Assembly: GCF_004362515.1 (NCBI RefSeq) | Contig: NZ_SNXU01000001.1 | Span: 7,068,001-7,132,000 of the forward strand | Direction of reading: 5' to 3' | Source: Actinokineospora alba | Lineage (GTDB): Bacteria > Actinomycetota > Actinomycetes > Mycobacteriales > Pseudonocardiaceae | Length of the DNA: 64,000 bases | In this document: positions 43,261-51,830 of the stretch, in pieces | How the letters are laid out: each line of letters opens with the position of its first letter | Numbering within the stretch: position 1 is the first letter of the stretch | The notes under the pieces: generated by a model | The model's database searches: none | The model's input: the letters and a program-made list of their open reading frames with translations, nothing else | What the model was told of the DNA's origin: nothing | Made by a program: the position numbers and the translations under genes

Positions 43261-44031
43261 GTGCACATGTTGTGGCCCGAGAACCGGGTTTCCCCAGGTC
43301 AGGGTTCACCGGCTGTGGTGGACGACACCGAACTCGAAGCGCTCTACGCCTATCCGGGCGACCTTGACCGGGCTTGGGTGCAGGTCAACTTCGTCAGCAG
43401 CGCCGACGGCGCGGTCGCAGTGGCGGGGCAGTCGGCGGGCCTGTCCAGCCCCGGCGACAAGCGGATCTTCGCCTTGGGCCGCGACCTGGCCGACGTGGTG
43501 CTCGTGGGCTGGGGCACCGCGCGCGAGGAGCGCTATCGCGGGATCAAGAGCACCGAACTGAGACGAGAGCGGCGTTCCCGCCTCGGGCTGGCACCGGTGC
43601 CGCCGATCGCCGTGGTCACCGGGCGGTGCTCGGTGGACCCGGACTCGCCGCTGGTGACCGACACGCTCGTGCCGCCGATCATCGTGACCGCCGAGTCGGC
43701 CCCGGCGGAGCGGCGCGCGGCGCTGACGGCGGCGGGCGCGGACGTGATCGTGGCCGGGGACGAGCGGGTCGATCCGCGGCTGGCGCTGGTCTCGCTCGCG
43801 GAACGGGGGTTGAAGCGGGTGTGCTGCGAGGGCGGGCCGCAGCTGTTCGGCTCGCTGATCGAGGCCGACCTCGTCGACCAGCTGTGTCTGACTGTCTCGC
43901 CGTTGCTCGCGGGCGGGCGCGCGGGGCGGATCGCCCTGGGAGCGCCGCCGGAGGTGCCGCGGCGGCTCACGCTGGCGTCGGTGCTGACCGAGGACGGTTT
44001 CCTGATGCTGCGCTATCGCCGGGAGGAGTGA
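43261..44031 (+). CDS. RibD C-terminal domain (pyrimidine reductase-like) protein
   Basis: 256 aa. The dihydrofolate-reductase-like fold: VQVNFVSSADGAVAVAGQSA, DVVLVGWGTAREERY, RVCCEGGPQLFGSLIEADLV (EGGP motif binding NADPH) and LTVSPLLAGG. This stand-alone type is widespread in actinobacteria and is annotated as pyrimidine reductase, although the RibD deaminase part is absent. The natural substrate is uncertain. GTG at 43261 or ATG at 43267 are possible starts. Divergent from zapE with 34 bp between. Confidence 0.88.
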   Translation: MHMLWPENRVSPGQGSPAVVDDTELEALYAYPGDLDRAWVQVNFVSSADGAVAVAGQSAGLSSPGDKRIFALGRDLADVVLVGWGTAREERYRGIKSTELRRERRSRLGLAPVPPIAVVTGRCSVDPDSPLVTDTLVPPIIVTAESAPAERRAALTAAGADVIVAGDERVDPRLALVSLAERGLKRVCCEGGPQLFGSLIEADLVDQLCLTVSPLLAGGRAGRIALGAPPEVPRRLTLASVLTEDGFLMLRYRREE

Positions 44032-44210
44032 CACATTCGTCGACCGGGCGGCAAGTATCCACTTGAGACACCGGATGTCAGCTGATGGTGTCCTTTCGGA
44101 TTAACTCTTTCCGGTCAACCTGCCGCTTGACCCGGGCAACGGCCCCCGCGCCTTCGAGAATGGATCGTGACGTCGATCCGTTGCAGTCCAGCCGAAGGAG
44201 CCTGCCCAGC

Positions 44211-44690
44211 ATGGTGACGACCAACAGTCAGAACGACCTGCGCGACACGGTCCCGGCCGCCCGCCAGTCCCCGGCGCCCGCCCGGCTGGCCGACGAGAAC
44301 GGCCAGGGCAAGACCACCATCGCGTCCAACGTCGTGCAGAAGATCGCGGGCATGGCCGCCCGCGAGGTCTCCGGCGTGCACGCCATGGGCGGCGGCATGT
44401 CCCGCGCGTTCGGCGCGATCAAGGAGCGCATCCCCGGCGCGGGCACATCGTCCACCGCGGGCGTCTCGGTCGAGGTCGGCGAGAAGCAGGCCGCGATCGA
44501 CCTCGACATGATCGTCGAGTACGGCGCGAGCATCGCCGACCTCGCGCGCGCGGTGCGCCGCAACGTGATCACCGCGGTCGAGCGGATGACGGGCCTGGAG
44601 GTCATCGAGGTCAACATCTCCGTGGAGGACGTCCACCTGCCCGACGACAACGCGGGCGACGACGCCCCCGAGAAGTCCCGGGTCGAATGA
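44211..44690 (+). CDS. Asp23/Gls24 family envelope stress protein, first of operon
   Basis: 159 aa from the ATG at 44211 with GAAGGAG upstream. IASNVVQKIAGMAAREVSGV is the Asp23/Gls24 start, followed by VSVEVGEKQAAIDLDMIVEY, ADLARAVRRNVITAVERMTG and LEVIEVNISVEDVHLPDD. These proteins form a membrane-associated layer via AmaP. The N-terminal 35 residues are disordered. Heads six genes joined by 4-bp overlaps, apart from one 4-bp gap. Confidence 0.92.
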   Translation: MVTTNSQNDLRDTVPAARQSPAPARLADENGQGKTTIASNVVQKIAGMAAREVSGVHAMGGGMSRAFGAIKERIPGAGTSSTAGVSVEVGEKQAAIDLDMIVEYGASIADLARAVRRNVITAVERMTGLEVIEVNISVEDVHLPDDNAGDDAPEKSRVE

Positions 44691-44983
44691 CCGCGATCCA
44701 CACCGGCGAGCTGGTCGACCGGATCGGCGAGGCCGTCCTCGCCGATCCGGCGGTGGCCCGGCTCGACGGCGGGCCCTTCCAGACCGTCGCGACCTATCTG
44801 CCCGGCAGGCGCGTGGTCGGCGTGACCGCGGCCGACCGGATCACCGTCTCGGTGGTCCTGCGGTTCGACCAGCCCATCCCGGCGGTTGTCGCCGCCCTGC
44901 GCGACCGGGTCCGGCGCGTCGCGGGCGACCTCCCGATCGATGTGCACGTCAACGACCTCGAGAGCAAGGAAGTACCGGCATGA
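44687..44983 (+). CDS. Small Asp23-operon protein
   Basis: 98 aa; start overlaps the Asp23 stop (ATGA). The pattern (GELVDRIGEAVLADPAVARL, VVGVTAADRITVSVVLRFDQ, RVRRVAGDLPIDVHVNDLE) is a shortened Asp23/Gls24-like alpha/beta unit without a membrane segment. Probably a soluble partner of the Asp23 layer. Low sequence identity with its neighbours; family assignment inferred from pattern and context. Confidence 0.7.
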   Translation: MTAIHTGELVDRIGEAVLADPAVARLDGGPFQTVATYLPGRRVVGVTAADRITVSVVLRFDQPIPAVVAALRDRVRRVAGDLPIDVHVNDLESKEVPA

Positions 44984-45162
44984 ACACGACCCAGATCGGC
45001 CTGGTCTCGGGCCTGCTGCTCGGGCTGGCCGCCACCCAGGGGTTCGGCGCGTTCCTGATCACCTTGGTGCTCGGCTTCATCGGCCTGGTCGTCGGGCGGA
45101 TGCTCGACGGCGAACTCGACCTGTCCCAGGTCCTCAGCGGGGCCAAGGGCAAAGACCGGTGA
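44980..45162 (+). CDS. Small membrane protein of the Asp23 operon
   Basis: 60 aa, overlapping the previous stop (ATGA). Two short hydrophobic segments (about 5-22 and 24-41, FGAFLITLVLGFIGLVVGRM) with a charged tail, like the DUF2273 small membrane proteins found in Asp23 operons. Likely a membrane anchor or scaffold part. Confidence 0.75.
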   Translation: MNTTQIGLVSGLLLGLAATQGFGAFLITLVLGFIGLVVGRMLDGELDLSQVLSGAKGKDR

Positions 45163-45521
45163 CCCAGGTCAGCGAGCGGCCGGTCGAGGACCGCGGCACG
45201 CTGCGGGTCGACCGGTCGGTGGTCCGCAAGATCGCCGAACGCGCGGCCGACGAGTCGCCGGGCACCACGGCGATGGCCCGCAAGCTGGCGGGTGTCGAGG
45301 TGGGCACCCAGGGCGCGCGGGTGGACGTGACCGGCGACGGCGCCCAGGTCCGGCTCAGGGTCGACGTGGCGCTGCACTACCCGGCTCCCGTGCGGACCGT
45401 CGTCGAGGACGTGCGCGAGCGCGTCATCACCGAGGTCGAGCGGCTGACCGGCTACCACGTGCGCGGCGTCGACGTGACGGTCTCCGCGCTGCGGCCCAAG
45501 ATCCGTCCCCGAGTGGAGTGA
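45159..45521 (+). CDS. Asp23/Gls24 family protein, second copy
   Basis: 120 aa from the GTG at 45159, overlapping the previous stop (GTGA). LRVDRSVVRKIAERAADESP, GVEVGTQGARVDVTGDGAQV, RVDVALHYPAPVRTVVEDVR and ERVITEVERLTGYHVRGVDV make a complete Asp23 domain. A second copy in the same operon suggests a mixed assembly with the first. Confidence 0.85.
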   Translation: MTQVSERPVEDRGTLRVDRSVVRKIAERAADESPGTTAMARKLAGVEVGTQGARVDVTGDGAQVRLRVDVALHYPAPVRTVVEDVRERVITEVERLTGYHVRGVDVTVSALRPKIRPRVE

Positions 45522-45525
45522 GCCC

Positions 45526-46062
45526 GTGCGTGTCCTGGTGAGAGTCCTGAGCCTGCTGCTCGGCCTGGCGTTGGCCGCGGCGGGCGCGTTGCTGGCCATC
45601 GAGGTCGCGTGGGCGTGGTGGCGGCCGGCGAGCCCGTCGCTGCTCGTCCCCTGGCGGCAGTGGCGCGACACGCTGGCCGACCTGAGCTGGCAGAGCACCC
45701 CGGTACTGATCACCGCGGCCGCCGTCGCCGCGGCCGGCCTGCTGCTGGCCCTGTTCGCGGCCCTGGCGCGGCGCACGAACGTCGGCCTGCGGGAACCCTC
45801 ACCGGGCGTCACGGTCGAGACGTCGCCGCGTTCGCTGGCCCGGATCGTGGGCACGCGCGTCCGCGGCGAGGACAACGTGACCGGCGCGTCGGTGAGCGCC
45901 ACAGCCAAGCGGGTCCGGGTGCGCGCGACCAGCGCCCTGGAGTCGGAGGCCCAACTGCGTCCCCGGCTGCTCGGTGCCGTGCGGGCCACCCTCGCCGACT
46001 TGCCGCTGCAGCGTCAGCCCAAGGTATCCGTGGTCGTCGACTCCCCCAGGGACCGCTCATGA
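45526..46062 (+). CDS. DUF6286-type membrane protein of the Asp23 operon
   Basis: 178 aa from the GTG at 45526. Two helices (about 5-29 and 62-85) followed by an alpha/beta domain (about 95-175: GVTVETSPRSLARIVGTRVR, LRPRLLGAVRATLADLPLQR, QPKVSVVVDSP). This matches the DUF6286 organisation found beside Asp23 genes. Probably anchors the assembly to the membrane with AmaP. Confidence 0.8.
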   Translation: MRVLVRVLSLLLGLALAAAGALLAIEVAWAWWRPASPSLLVPWRQWRDTLADLSWQSTPVLITAAAVAAAGLLLALFAALARRTNVGLREPSPGVTVETSPRSLARIVGTRVRGEDNVTGASVSATAKRVRVRATSALESEAQLRPRLLGAVRATLADLPLQRQPKVSVVVDSPRDRS

Positions 46063-46655
46063 CCTCCCCCGCCACCCGCGCCGCCGCCCGCTCCTACGGT
46101 GGCGAACGCGCCCTGACCATGACCACCGGCCTGCTCCTGCTGCTGCTCGGAGTCGGCGCGGCCCTGCTGGGCTACGGCGTCTTCGGCGAGGGCAGGGCCG
46201 CCCGCGCTGTCCTGGACCCGCAGGTCCTGCGCACCTTGGTCGACTGGCAGTTGGCCGCCCGGATCGGCGCGATCGTGCTGGGGCTGGTGCTGCTGGCCTT
46301 CGGCCTGCGGATCGTTTTCGCCACCCTGCGCCCGGAACACCACCCGGACCTGGCGCTGAACCCGACCAGGGGCCACGGCGTCCTGGTCACCGCGGGCGCC
46401 ATCACCGAGGCCATCGCCACCGACGCGGAGCAGGTCCCCGGCGTGAGCAAAGCCCGCGCCACCATGGTCGGCGACGAGGAGGAGCCCGCGCTGCGGCTGA
46501 GCCTGTGGCTCGAAGACGGCACCGACGTCAAACAGGTGTGGCGGGAAGTGGACGACACCGTCCTGCGCCAGGCCCGCGAATCCCTCGGCGTCGACCACCT
46601 GCCGACAGCCGTGCGGCTGGAACTGGGCGCGGCGCAACGGCAGCGAGTGCGCTGA
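46059..46655 (+). CDS. amaP: Alkaline shock response membrane anchor protein AmaP
   Basis: 198 aa, start overlapping the previous stop (ATGA). Two helices (about 20-42 and 68-90) then a cytoplasmic domain (GHGVLVTAGAITEAIATDAE, VSKARATMVGDEEEPALRLS, VWREVDDTVLRQARESLGVD) that is the Asp23-like AmaP fold. AmaP recruits Asp23 to the membrane in Staphylococcus; here it closes a six-gene unit. It ends 2 bp before a convergent gene. Confidence 0.85.
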   Translation: MTSPATRAAARSYGGERALTMTTGLLLLLLGVGAALLGYGVFGEGRAARAVLDPQVLRTLVDWQLAARIGAIVLGLVLLAFGLRIVFATLRPEHHPDLALNPTRGHGVLVTAGAITEAIATDAEQVPGVSKARATMVGDEEEPALRLSLWLEDGTDVKQVWREVDDTVLRQARESLGVDHLPTAVRLELGAAQRQRVR

Positions 46656-46657
46656 AC

Positions 46658-47041
46658 TCAGCCCTTCTTGAGCTTGCGCCAGCCCCCGGCCCGGTTGTTC
46701 GCGATGATCTGCCGGAACATCGCCAGCAGAGCGGGCGCGTTGATCTCCTCGCCCGGACGGACGGCGACGGTGCGGGCTGTCTTGTTGTCATGTCCGCCGG
46801 TGATGATCCCCTCCGGGTCGGGGACGATCGCGCCGTCGTAGAGGAAAATGTTCACGTGGTCCTTCGCGGGCAGCAGCGCGCAGATGTTCCCCCGCAGCAC
46901 GAAGTACGGCCGATCGGTGAACTTGATGGTCTCCTCGACCTCGGGGTCCGCGGCGTGCACCAGCTCCCGCACCTGCCGGTAGATCTCCTGCTGCCAAGGC
47001 AGCAGGCTCTCGATGCGGGCGTCGACGCGTGGATCGGTCAT
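46658..47041 (-). CDS. DUF1801 (YdhG-like) protein
   Basis: 127 aa from the ATG at 47041 with GGAGGCC upstream. WQQEIYRQVRELVHAADPEV, then EETIKFTDRPYFVLRGNICA, and LYDGAIVPDPEGIITGG fit the DUF1801 fold, whose members occur as stand-alone small proteins with unknown biochemical role. Divergent from the DNA ligase gene 50 bp away. Confidence 0.87.
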   Translation of the reverse strand: MTDPRVDARIESLLPWQQEIYRQVRELVHAADPEVEETIKFTDRPYFVLRGNICALLPAKDHVNIFLYDGAIVPDPEGIITGGHDNKTARTVAVRPGEEINAPALLAMFRQIIANNRAGGWRKLKKG

Positions 47042-47092
47042 GGCCTCCACGATAAGCGTGTTCGGCTGCCGGAAGCCCGCCGAACGGGCAGT

Positions 47093-48187
47093 ATGGGCGG
47101 CGTGGCGCTTCCACTGACTCCGCCGGTGCAACCGATGCTGGCCAAGGCTGTCAAGTCCATCCCGGACGACACGAATCTGGTGTTCGAGCCGAAATGGGAC
47201 GGCTTCCGCTGCCTGGTCTTCCGGGACGGCGACGAGGTGATCCTGCAGTCCCGGTCGGGCAAGCCGCTCAACCGCTACTTCCCCGACGCCGAGGCCGCCC
47301 TGCGGGAGGCGCTGCCGGAGCGGGTCGTCATCGACGGTGAGCTGGTCGTCGACATCGACGGCAGGCTCGACTTCGACAAGCTCGCCGAACGCATCCACCC
47401 GGCGGCGAGTCGGGTGACGATGCTGTCGGAGACCACGCCCGCGCGCTTCATCGCCTTCGACGTGCTCGCCCTGGGCGACGAACTCCTGCTGGAGACCCCG
47501 GGCGTCGAGCGGCGGCGCAGGCTTGAGGACCTGCTGAAGGTCACCGATTCCGTGCACCTGACCCCGGCGACGACCAGCTCGGACCTGGCCCGCCAGTGGT
47601 TCGAGATCTTCGAGGGCGCGGGGCTCGACGGGGTGATGGGCAAGCCCGCGGACGGCCCGTACACGCCGAACAAGCGCACGATGCTCAAGTTCAAGCACTC
47701 GCGCACCGCGGACTGCGTGGTGGCGGGGCTGCGTTGGTACAAGGACACCGAGCCGGGCGAGGCTGTGGGGTCGTTGATGTTGGGGCTCTACGACAACACG
47801 GGCGGCCTCAACCACGTCGGGGTCGTCGGGTCGTTCTCCGCGGTGCGCAGGCGGGAGCTGGCGGTGGAGCTGGCCGAGCTGATCCCCGGCGGCGCCGAGG
47901 GGCACCCGTGGGCGAGTTGGCATGAGGCGCAGGCGACTCGGATGCCGGGGGCGGTAAGCCGGTGGCGCACCACTGAGCAGCCGTGGGTGCCGCTGCGGCT
48001 GGAGCGGGTGGTCGAGGTCGCGTATGAGCACACCGAGGGCGGCTACCCGAGCCGTTTCCGGCACACCGCGCAGTTCCAGCGGTGGCGCCCGGACCGCGAG
48101 CCCGCTTCGTGCACGTACGAGCAGCTGGAGGAGCCTGCGCGGTACGACTTGGCGTCGGTGCTGCGCGGTGAGGTGCGGGCGCGGTAG
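47093..48187 (+). CDS. ligC: ATP-dependent DNA ligase, LigC type
   Basis: 364 aa from the ATG at 47093 (GTG at 47102 is an alternative). Nucleotidyltransferase lysine in FEPKWDGFR, then VIDGELVV, FIAFDVLAL, GVMGKPADGPYTPNKRTMLK (motif IV-V) and an OB-fold part with GEAVGSLMLGLYDNTGGL. This is the short two-domain LigC form. LigC proteins act in an alternative base-excision/end-joining repair path with a stand-alone PolDom primase, as coded at 56319-57368. No Ku gene in the window. Confidence 0.9.
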   Translation: MGGVALPLTPPVQPMLAKAVKSIPDDTNLVFEPKWDGFRCLVFRDGDEVILQSRSGKPLNRYFPDAEAALREALPERVVIDGELVVDIDGRLDFDKLAERIHPAASRVTMLSETTPARFIAFDVLALGDELLLETPGVERRRRLEDLLKVTDSVHLTPATTSSDLARQWFEIFEGAGLDGVMGKPADGPYTPNKRTMLKFKHSRTADCVVAGLRWYKDTEPGEAVGSLMLGLYDNTGGLNHVGVVGSFSAVRRRELAVELAELIPGGAEGHPWASWHEAQATRMPGAVSRWRTTEQPWVPLRLERVVEVAYEHTEGGYPSRFRHTAQFQRWRPDREPASCTYEQLEEPARYDLASVLRGEVRAR

Positions 48188-48189
48188 TA

Positions 48190-48729
48190 CTACCTTCTCG
48201 GTTCGTACCGCATCGCCACGGCCCCCGAGCTGAACTCCAGCCTGTCCACAAGCTTCAGGTCGACCGGCTTCGTCAGCCCCGCGAACAGCGTCGGCCCGTG
48301 GCCCGCGATCCTGGGGTGCACCACGAACTCGTACTCATCGATCAATCCCAGCTCCGTCAGCGCCAGCGGGAGCCGCACACCGCCCACGAACAGTCCCTTG
48401 CCCGGCTGCCGCTTGAGTCGCTGGACGGCCTCACCCAGATCCCCGCGCACGAGTTCGGCGTTCCAGTCGACCTGTTCCAGGGTGCTTGACACGACGTACT
48501 TCTTCGCCGCGCTGATCGTCTGGGCGAACGGTTCCGTCCATTCGGGTCTCGGCGTCGACGGCCGAAACGCCGATTCCATCATTTCGTAAGTCACCCGGCC
48601 GAAGAGCAGGGCATCGGCCCGGTTGAGGTTCTCTACCGCGTGACGATGCATGTCCTCGTCCGCGGGGATCCCGCGATGGTCGCAGCATCCGTCCAAGGTG
48701 ACGTTGATGGAGTACCGAAGGGGTCGCAT
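48190..48729 (-). CDS. RibD C-terminal/dihydrofolate reductase-like protein
   Basis: 179 aa. RYSINVTLDGCCDHRGIPAD, ADALLFGRVTYEMMESAF, KKYVVSSTLEQVDWNAELVR and GKGLFVGGVRLPLALTELGL (GxG motif) then EYEFVVHPRIAGHGPTLFAG are typical for the YyaP/YwjB type small reductases. NADPH is the likely cofactor; no substrate can be given. Follows the EamA gene by 19 bp on the same strand. Confidence 0.9.
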   Translation of the reverse strand: MRPLRYSINVTLDGCCDHRGIPADEDMHRHAVENLNRADALLFGRVTYEMMESAFRPSTPRPEWTEPFAQTISAAKKYVVSSTLEQVDWNAELVRGDLGEAVQRLKRQPGKGLFVGGVRLPLALTELGLIDEYEFVVHPRIAGHGPTLFAGLTKPVDLKLVDRLEFSSGAVAMRYEPRR

Positions 48730-48748
48730 TTCACGAGATTAACGCTGC

Positions 48749-49663
48749 TTAGACGTCAGGGCGGGCGGTGCGGGTGGCGCCCGCGGAGGCGGCCACGACG
48801 CAGCAGATCGCGACCCACTGGGCCGGGCTCAGGGCTTCCCGCAGCACGACCAGCCCCGCGATCGCGGCGACGGCGGGTTCCATGCTCATCAGGACGCCGA
48901 ACACCCGCGGCGGGATGCTGCGCAGCGCCTCAAGTTCGAGTGAGTAGGGGATCACCGAGGACATCAGCGCCACCCCGAGGCCGACGAGCAACACCATCGG
49001 CGAGAGCAGCGTGGCCCCGGCCTCGACGACGCCGACCGGCGCGGCGATCAGCCCCGCGCACGCCATGGCCAGCGCGAGGCCCTTGCCGTCGCTGGACTGG
49101 CTGCCGAGCTTGGCGCTGAGCAGGATGTACGCCGCCCAACAGACACCGGCGCCGAGGGCGAACAACAGCCCGAGGACGTCCGCCCCGCCGAGGGTCTGCG
49201 CGAGCAACACGACACCGGCCCCGGCGAGCACCGCCCACAACGCGTCCAGCCATCGCCGCGAGCCCAGCAGGGCGACGCTGAGCGGGCCGAGGAATTCCAC
49301 GGTCACCGCGATGCCGAGGGGGATGCGGGCGAGGGAGAGGTAGAACAGGAGGTTCATGGTGGCGAGCACGACGCCGTAGCCAAGGATGACCGGCAAATCC
49401 TTGCGCGCAACCCGCAGCGAGGGACGCCAAATCAGCAGAAGAATGGCGGCCGCGAACACCAGCCGAAGGGCCACCACCCCAGAGGACCCGGTCACCGGAA
49501 ACAACTGCTTCGCCAGCGCCGCCCCCACCTGCACGCTGACGATCCCAATCAAAACCTGCGCCGTAGGCGGAACAGCCCCCACCAACCGAGGCGTGCCGGA
49601 AACAACCGCCCCCAACCACGACGAAGCCGACCGACGCGCCCCATCGACGTGCGCGACAACCAC
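48749..49663 (-). CDS. EamA/RhtA-type exporter
   Basis: 304 aa from the GTG at 49663 with GGGAGGTG upstream; the open frame continues through the repeat array to 50116 but that part is repeat-derived. Ten helices form two EamA domains (VVALRLVFAAAILLLIWRPS, LSVALLGSRRWLDALWAVLA, LEALRSIPPRVFGVLMSMEP, VAAIAGLVVLREALSPAQWV). The pattern is that of RhtA-like amino-acid/metabolite exporters. Cotranscribed with the DHFR-like gene. Confidence 0.9.
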   Translation of the reverse strand: MVVAHVDGARRSASSWLGAVVSGTPRLVGAVPPTAQVLIGIVSVQVGAALAKQLFPVTGSSGVVALRLVFAAAILLLIWRPSLRVARKDLPVILGYGVVLATMNLLFYLSLARIPLGIAVTVEFLGPLSVALLGSRRWLDALWAVLAGAGVVLLAQTLGGADVLGLLFALGAGVCWAAYILLSAKLGSQSSDGKGLALAMACAGLIAAPVGVVEAGATLLSPMVLLVGLGVALMSSVIPYSLELEALRSIPPRVFGVLMSMEPAVAAIAGLVVLREALSPAQWVAICCVVAASAGATRTARPDV

Positions 49664-49739
49664 GAGCCCACCTCCCTTTCCGAGCGCCCCGCCCCCCGGG
49701 TAACCACGGCGTGCACCGGCAGATTCCGAGCAGTCCCCG

Positions 49740-50165
49740 GGCAAACCTCCCAGCGAACCCCGCCGGATCACCCAGCCATCCGCCGGCAACCTCCCAGCGA
49801 ATTCCCGGGCAACGTGCTGGCGACCTGCCAGACCTCCCAGCAACCCACTGCCAAACCTCCCAGCGAACCCGCCAGACCACCCAGCAAATCCGCCGCCAAA
49901 ACCACCCGGCAATCCGCCGCCAAATCTCCCAGCCAACCCCGCCAGGTCACCCAGCCACCCGCTGGCGAACCTCCCAGCAAATCCCCGGGCAACCTGCCGG
50001 CAAACCCGCCAGACCTTCCAGGAACCCGCTGGCGAACCTCCGAGCAAATCCCGCCAGGCCGCCCAGCCACCCGCTGGCGAACCTCCCAGCAAACCCTGGG
50101 GCAAACCTCCGAGCAAACCCCCGCCAGACCTCCGAACAAACGCCTGACAAACCTCCGCCCACCCT
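49740..50165. repeat. Degenerate tandem repeat array with CCTCC core
   Basis: About 430 bp made of irregular 20-37-bp units around AACCTCCCAGCGAA, roughly 12 copies of the CCTCC/CTCCC core. A 32-bp stretch (49950-49981) recurs exactly at 50062-50093. On the minus strand each unit reads as a GGGAGG sequence, like a ribosome binding site. All frames are open, but codons follow the DNA repeat, so it is probably not protein-coding. It lies between the start of the EamA gene and an inverted repeat at 50277. The remaining gap (49664-49739) shows nothing else. Confidence 0.75.
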
Positions 50166-50424
50166 GGGGGGCAGCCCTTGTCCAGTTTATCGGCGATCGG
50201 GTGGTGATGGGCTGATGTCGATCTTGCTGTGGATAACCGCCGGACACTGTGGACAATCCCGGCGAACTCATCCTAAAGACCTGGTCTCAAACTCGGCGTG
50301 TCGCTAGGTCAACCAACGGCCCGCCCCTGGCTCCGCACCGCCCGCCTGTGGGCCCGGCCCGACGGACCGGAAGTGCGTCAGAGAGACTGGGGCCAGTGCC
50401 CGCCCTCTCGACCTGGAGCCTTTG

Positions 50425-51372
50425 ATGCCGCAAGGGACCGTCCGTTGGTTCGACGCCGATCGGGGTTTCGGCTTCCTCGCGCCCGAGGACGGCTCGCCGG
50501 ACGTGTTCGTGCACGTCTCCGAGATCGTCGAGGACGGCGGCGCGAAAATGCTCCGCGAGGGTCAGGCCGTCGTGTTCGAGGTCGGCGAGAACGACCGCGG
50601 GCCCCAGGCGCTGAGCGTTCGCGTCACCGCCGATGCGGCCACCGGCAGCGCCGTGGGCCTGCTCGGCACCGTCAACTGGTACGAGCCGGGCAAGGGGTAC
50701 GGCTTCGCGTCGCCGGACGGCGGCGGCGCCGACATCTTCGTGCACAGCTCCGCCATCGTGACCGGCGGCGTGGTCACCGAGGGGCAGCGGGTGGCCTTCC
50801 TGATCGTCGAAGGCGAGCGCGGCCCGCAGGCCGGGCACGTGATCCCGCTGGGAGCAGGGGCCGGCTCACCCGCTGCGGCTGGTATCGCGGACGGTGCCGA
50901 CGGCACGGTGGCCTGGTACGACGAGGACAAGGGCTTCGGCTTCATCAACCCCGACTCCGGCGCCGGGGACATCTTCGTTCACGCCCGGGCCCTGGCCGAG
51001 GGGCTGACGTGGCTCGCGGAGGGCGACCGCGTCGCCTACGAGGTGGCTAGTGGAGACAAGGGCCCGCAGGCCCGCGACGTGCACCTGGTCCGGGGCGCCG
51101 AGCCCCAGACGGCGCCGCAGCGGTCTGCACCTGCTGCGGCCGCAGGGCCGGCCGCGCGGGACGTGCCCGTACGAGGCGGCGAGGGCGTCGTCGCGCGCTA
51201 CGACGGCGACCGCGGCTTCGGCTTCATCACCCCGGACGCAGGCGGCGACGATCTCTTCGCCCACGTGTCCGTGATCATGGGGTCGGAGCCGCTGCAGAAG
51301 GGTGACCGGGTCCGGTACGCGGTGCGTCAGAGCGACCGGGGCCCGCAGGCCGACCGCATCGAACGCCTCTGA
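50425..51372 (+). CDS. Protein of four cold-shock domains
   Basis: 315 aa from the ATG at 50425 with GGAG 9 bp upstream. Four CSDs at about 2-68, 78-145, 157-224 and 248-315. RNP1-like motifs GFGFL, GYGFA, GFGFI, GFGFI and RNP2-like VFVHV, IFVHS, IFVHA, LFAHV are kept in all four; each ends in a RGPQA or KGPQA segment. Ala/Pro-rich linkers separate them. CspA-type proteins normally have one domain of about 67 aa and bind single-stranded RNA/DNA; four in a row should give higher affinity or multi-site binding. The location inside inverted repeats next to a transposase remnant is odd. Confidence 0.93.
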   Translation: MPQGTVRWFDADRGFGFLAPEDGSPDVFVHVSEIVEDGGAKMLREGQAVVFEVGENDRGPQALSVRVTADAATGSAVGLLGTVNWYEPGKGYGFASPDGGGADIFVHSSAIVTGGVVTEGQRVAFLIVEGERGPQAGHVIPLGAGAGSPAAAGIADGADGTVAWYDEDKGFGFINPDSGAGDIFVHARALAEGLTWLAEGDRVAYEVASGDKGPQARDVHLVRGAEPQTAPQRSAPAAAAGPAARDVPVRGGEGVVARYDGDRGFGFITPDAGGDDLFAHVSVIMGSEPLQKGDRVRYAVRQSDRGPQADRIERL

Positions 51373-51441
51373 AGAGGCGGCCCCACCGATGGCTGATCAC
51401 TTCCCGACGAGAGTGCTCGTTCATCCCCATCGATGGTGCCG

Positions 51442-51830
51442 TCAGCAACCCGGCTGCAGCCTCCTCAAGGAGATCGATCTCCCTCGTGGTGACGGGCCGC
51501 GTTCGGTCCGGTCGTAACGCAGCCCGAGGCGTTTGAACGGCAGCAGCCAGGAGATGGTGCGTTCGACGACCCAGCGGACCCGGCCGAGGCGGGACTTGCC
51601 CTCAATCCCGCGCCGGGCGATACGGACCTTGATACCGCGGCGGGTCAGGTAGCGGCGGCAGCGGCGGTAGTCGTAGCCCTTGTCGGCGTGCAGCTTGTCC
51701 GGTCGGCATCGTGGCCGGCCCGCCCGGGCCGCCCACCCGGACCGCGCGGCGCTGGTCGGGACGGGATCAGGGGTTCGATCAGCTCCCACAGCCGGTCTTC
51801 GACCCGCCGCTGCTGCGTCGTCTTCGCCAT
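51442..51830 (-). pseudogene. IS5-family transposase remnant
   Basis: The N-terminal part (RVEDRLWELIEPLIPSRPAP, PRGPGGRP) is in one frame from 51830. The C-terminal part (KLHADKGYDYRRCRRYLTRR, GIKVRIARRGIE, RLGRVRWVVERTISWLLPFK) is in another. The region between, about 100 residues with the first catalytic aspartate, is missing. The end after RYDRTER no longer matches. It is not functional. The right-hand inverted repeat (51890-51903) lies upstream of its start, as expected for an IS end. Confidence 0.85.

Noticed and set aside
49664..50116. Extension of the EamA gene through the repeat array to give a 455-aa protein
   Set aside because: The extra 151 residues follow the DNA repeat (Gly/Leu/Ala units) and a strong RBS with GTG is present at 49663.
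49740..50165. CRISPR array
   Set aside because: Units vary in length and sequence, spacers are not unique or constant, and there are no cas genes.
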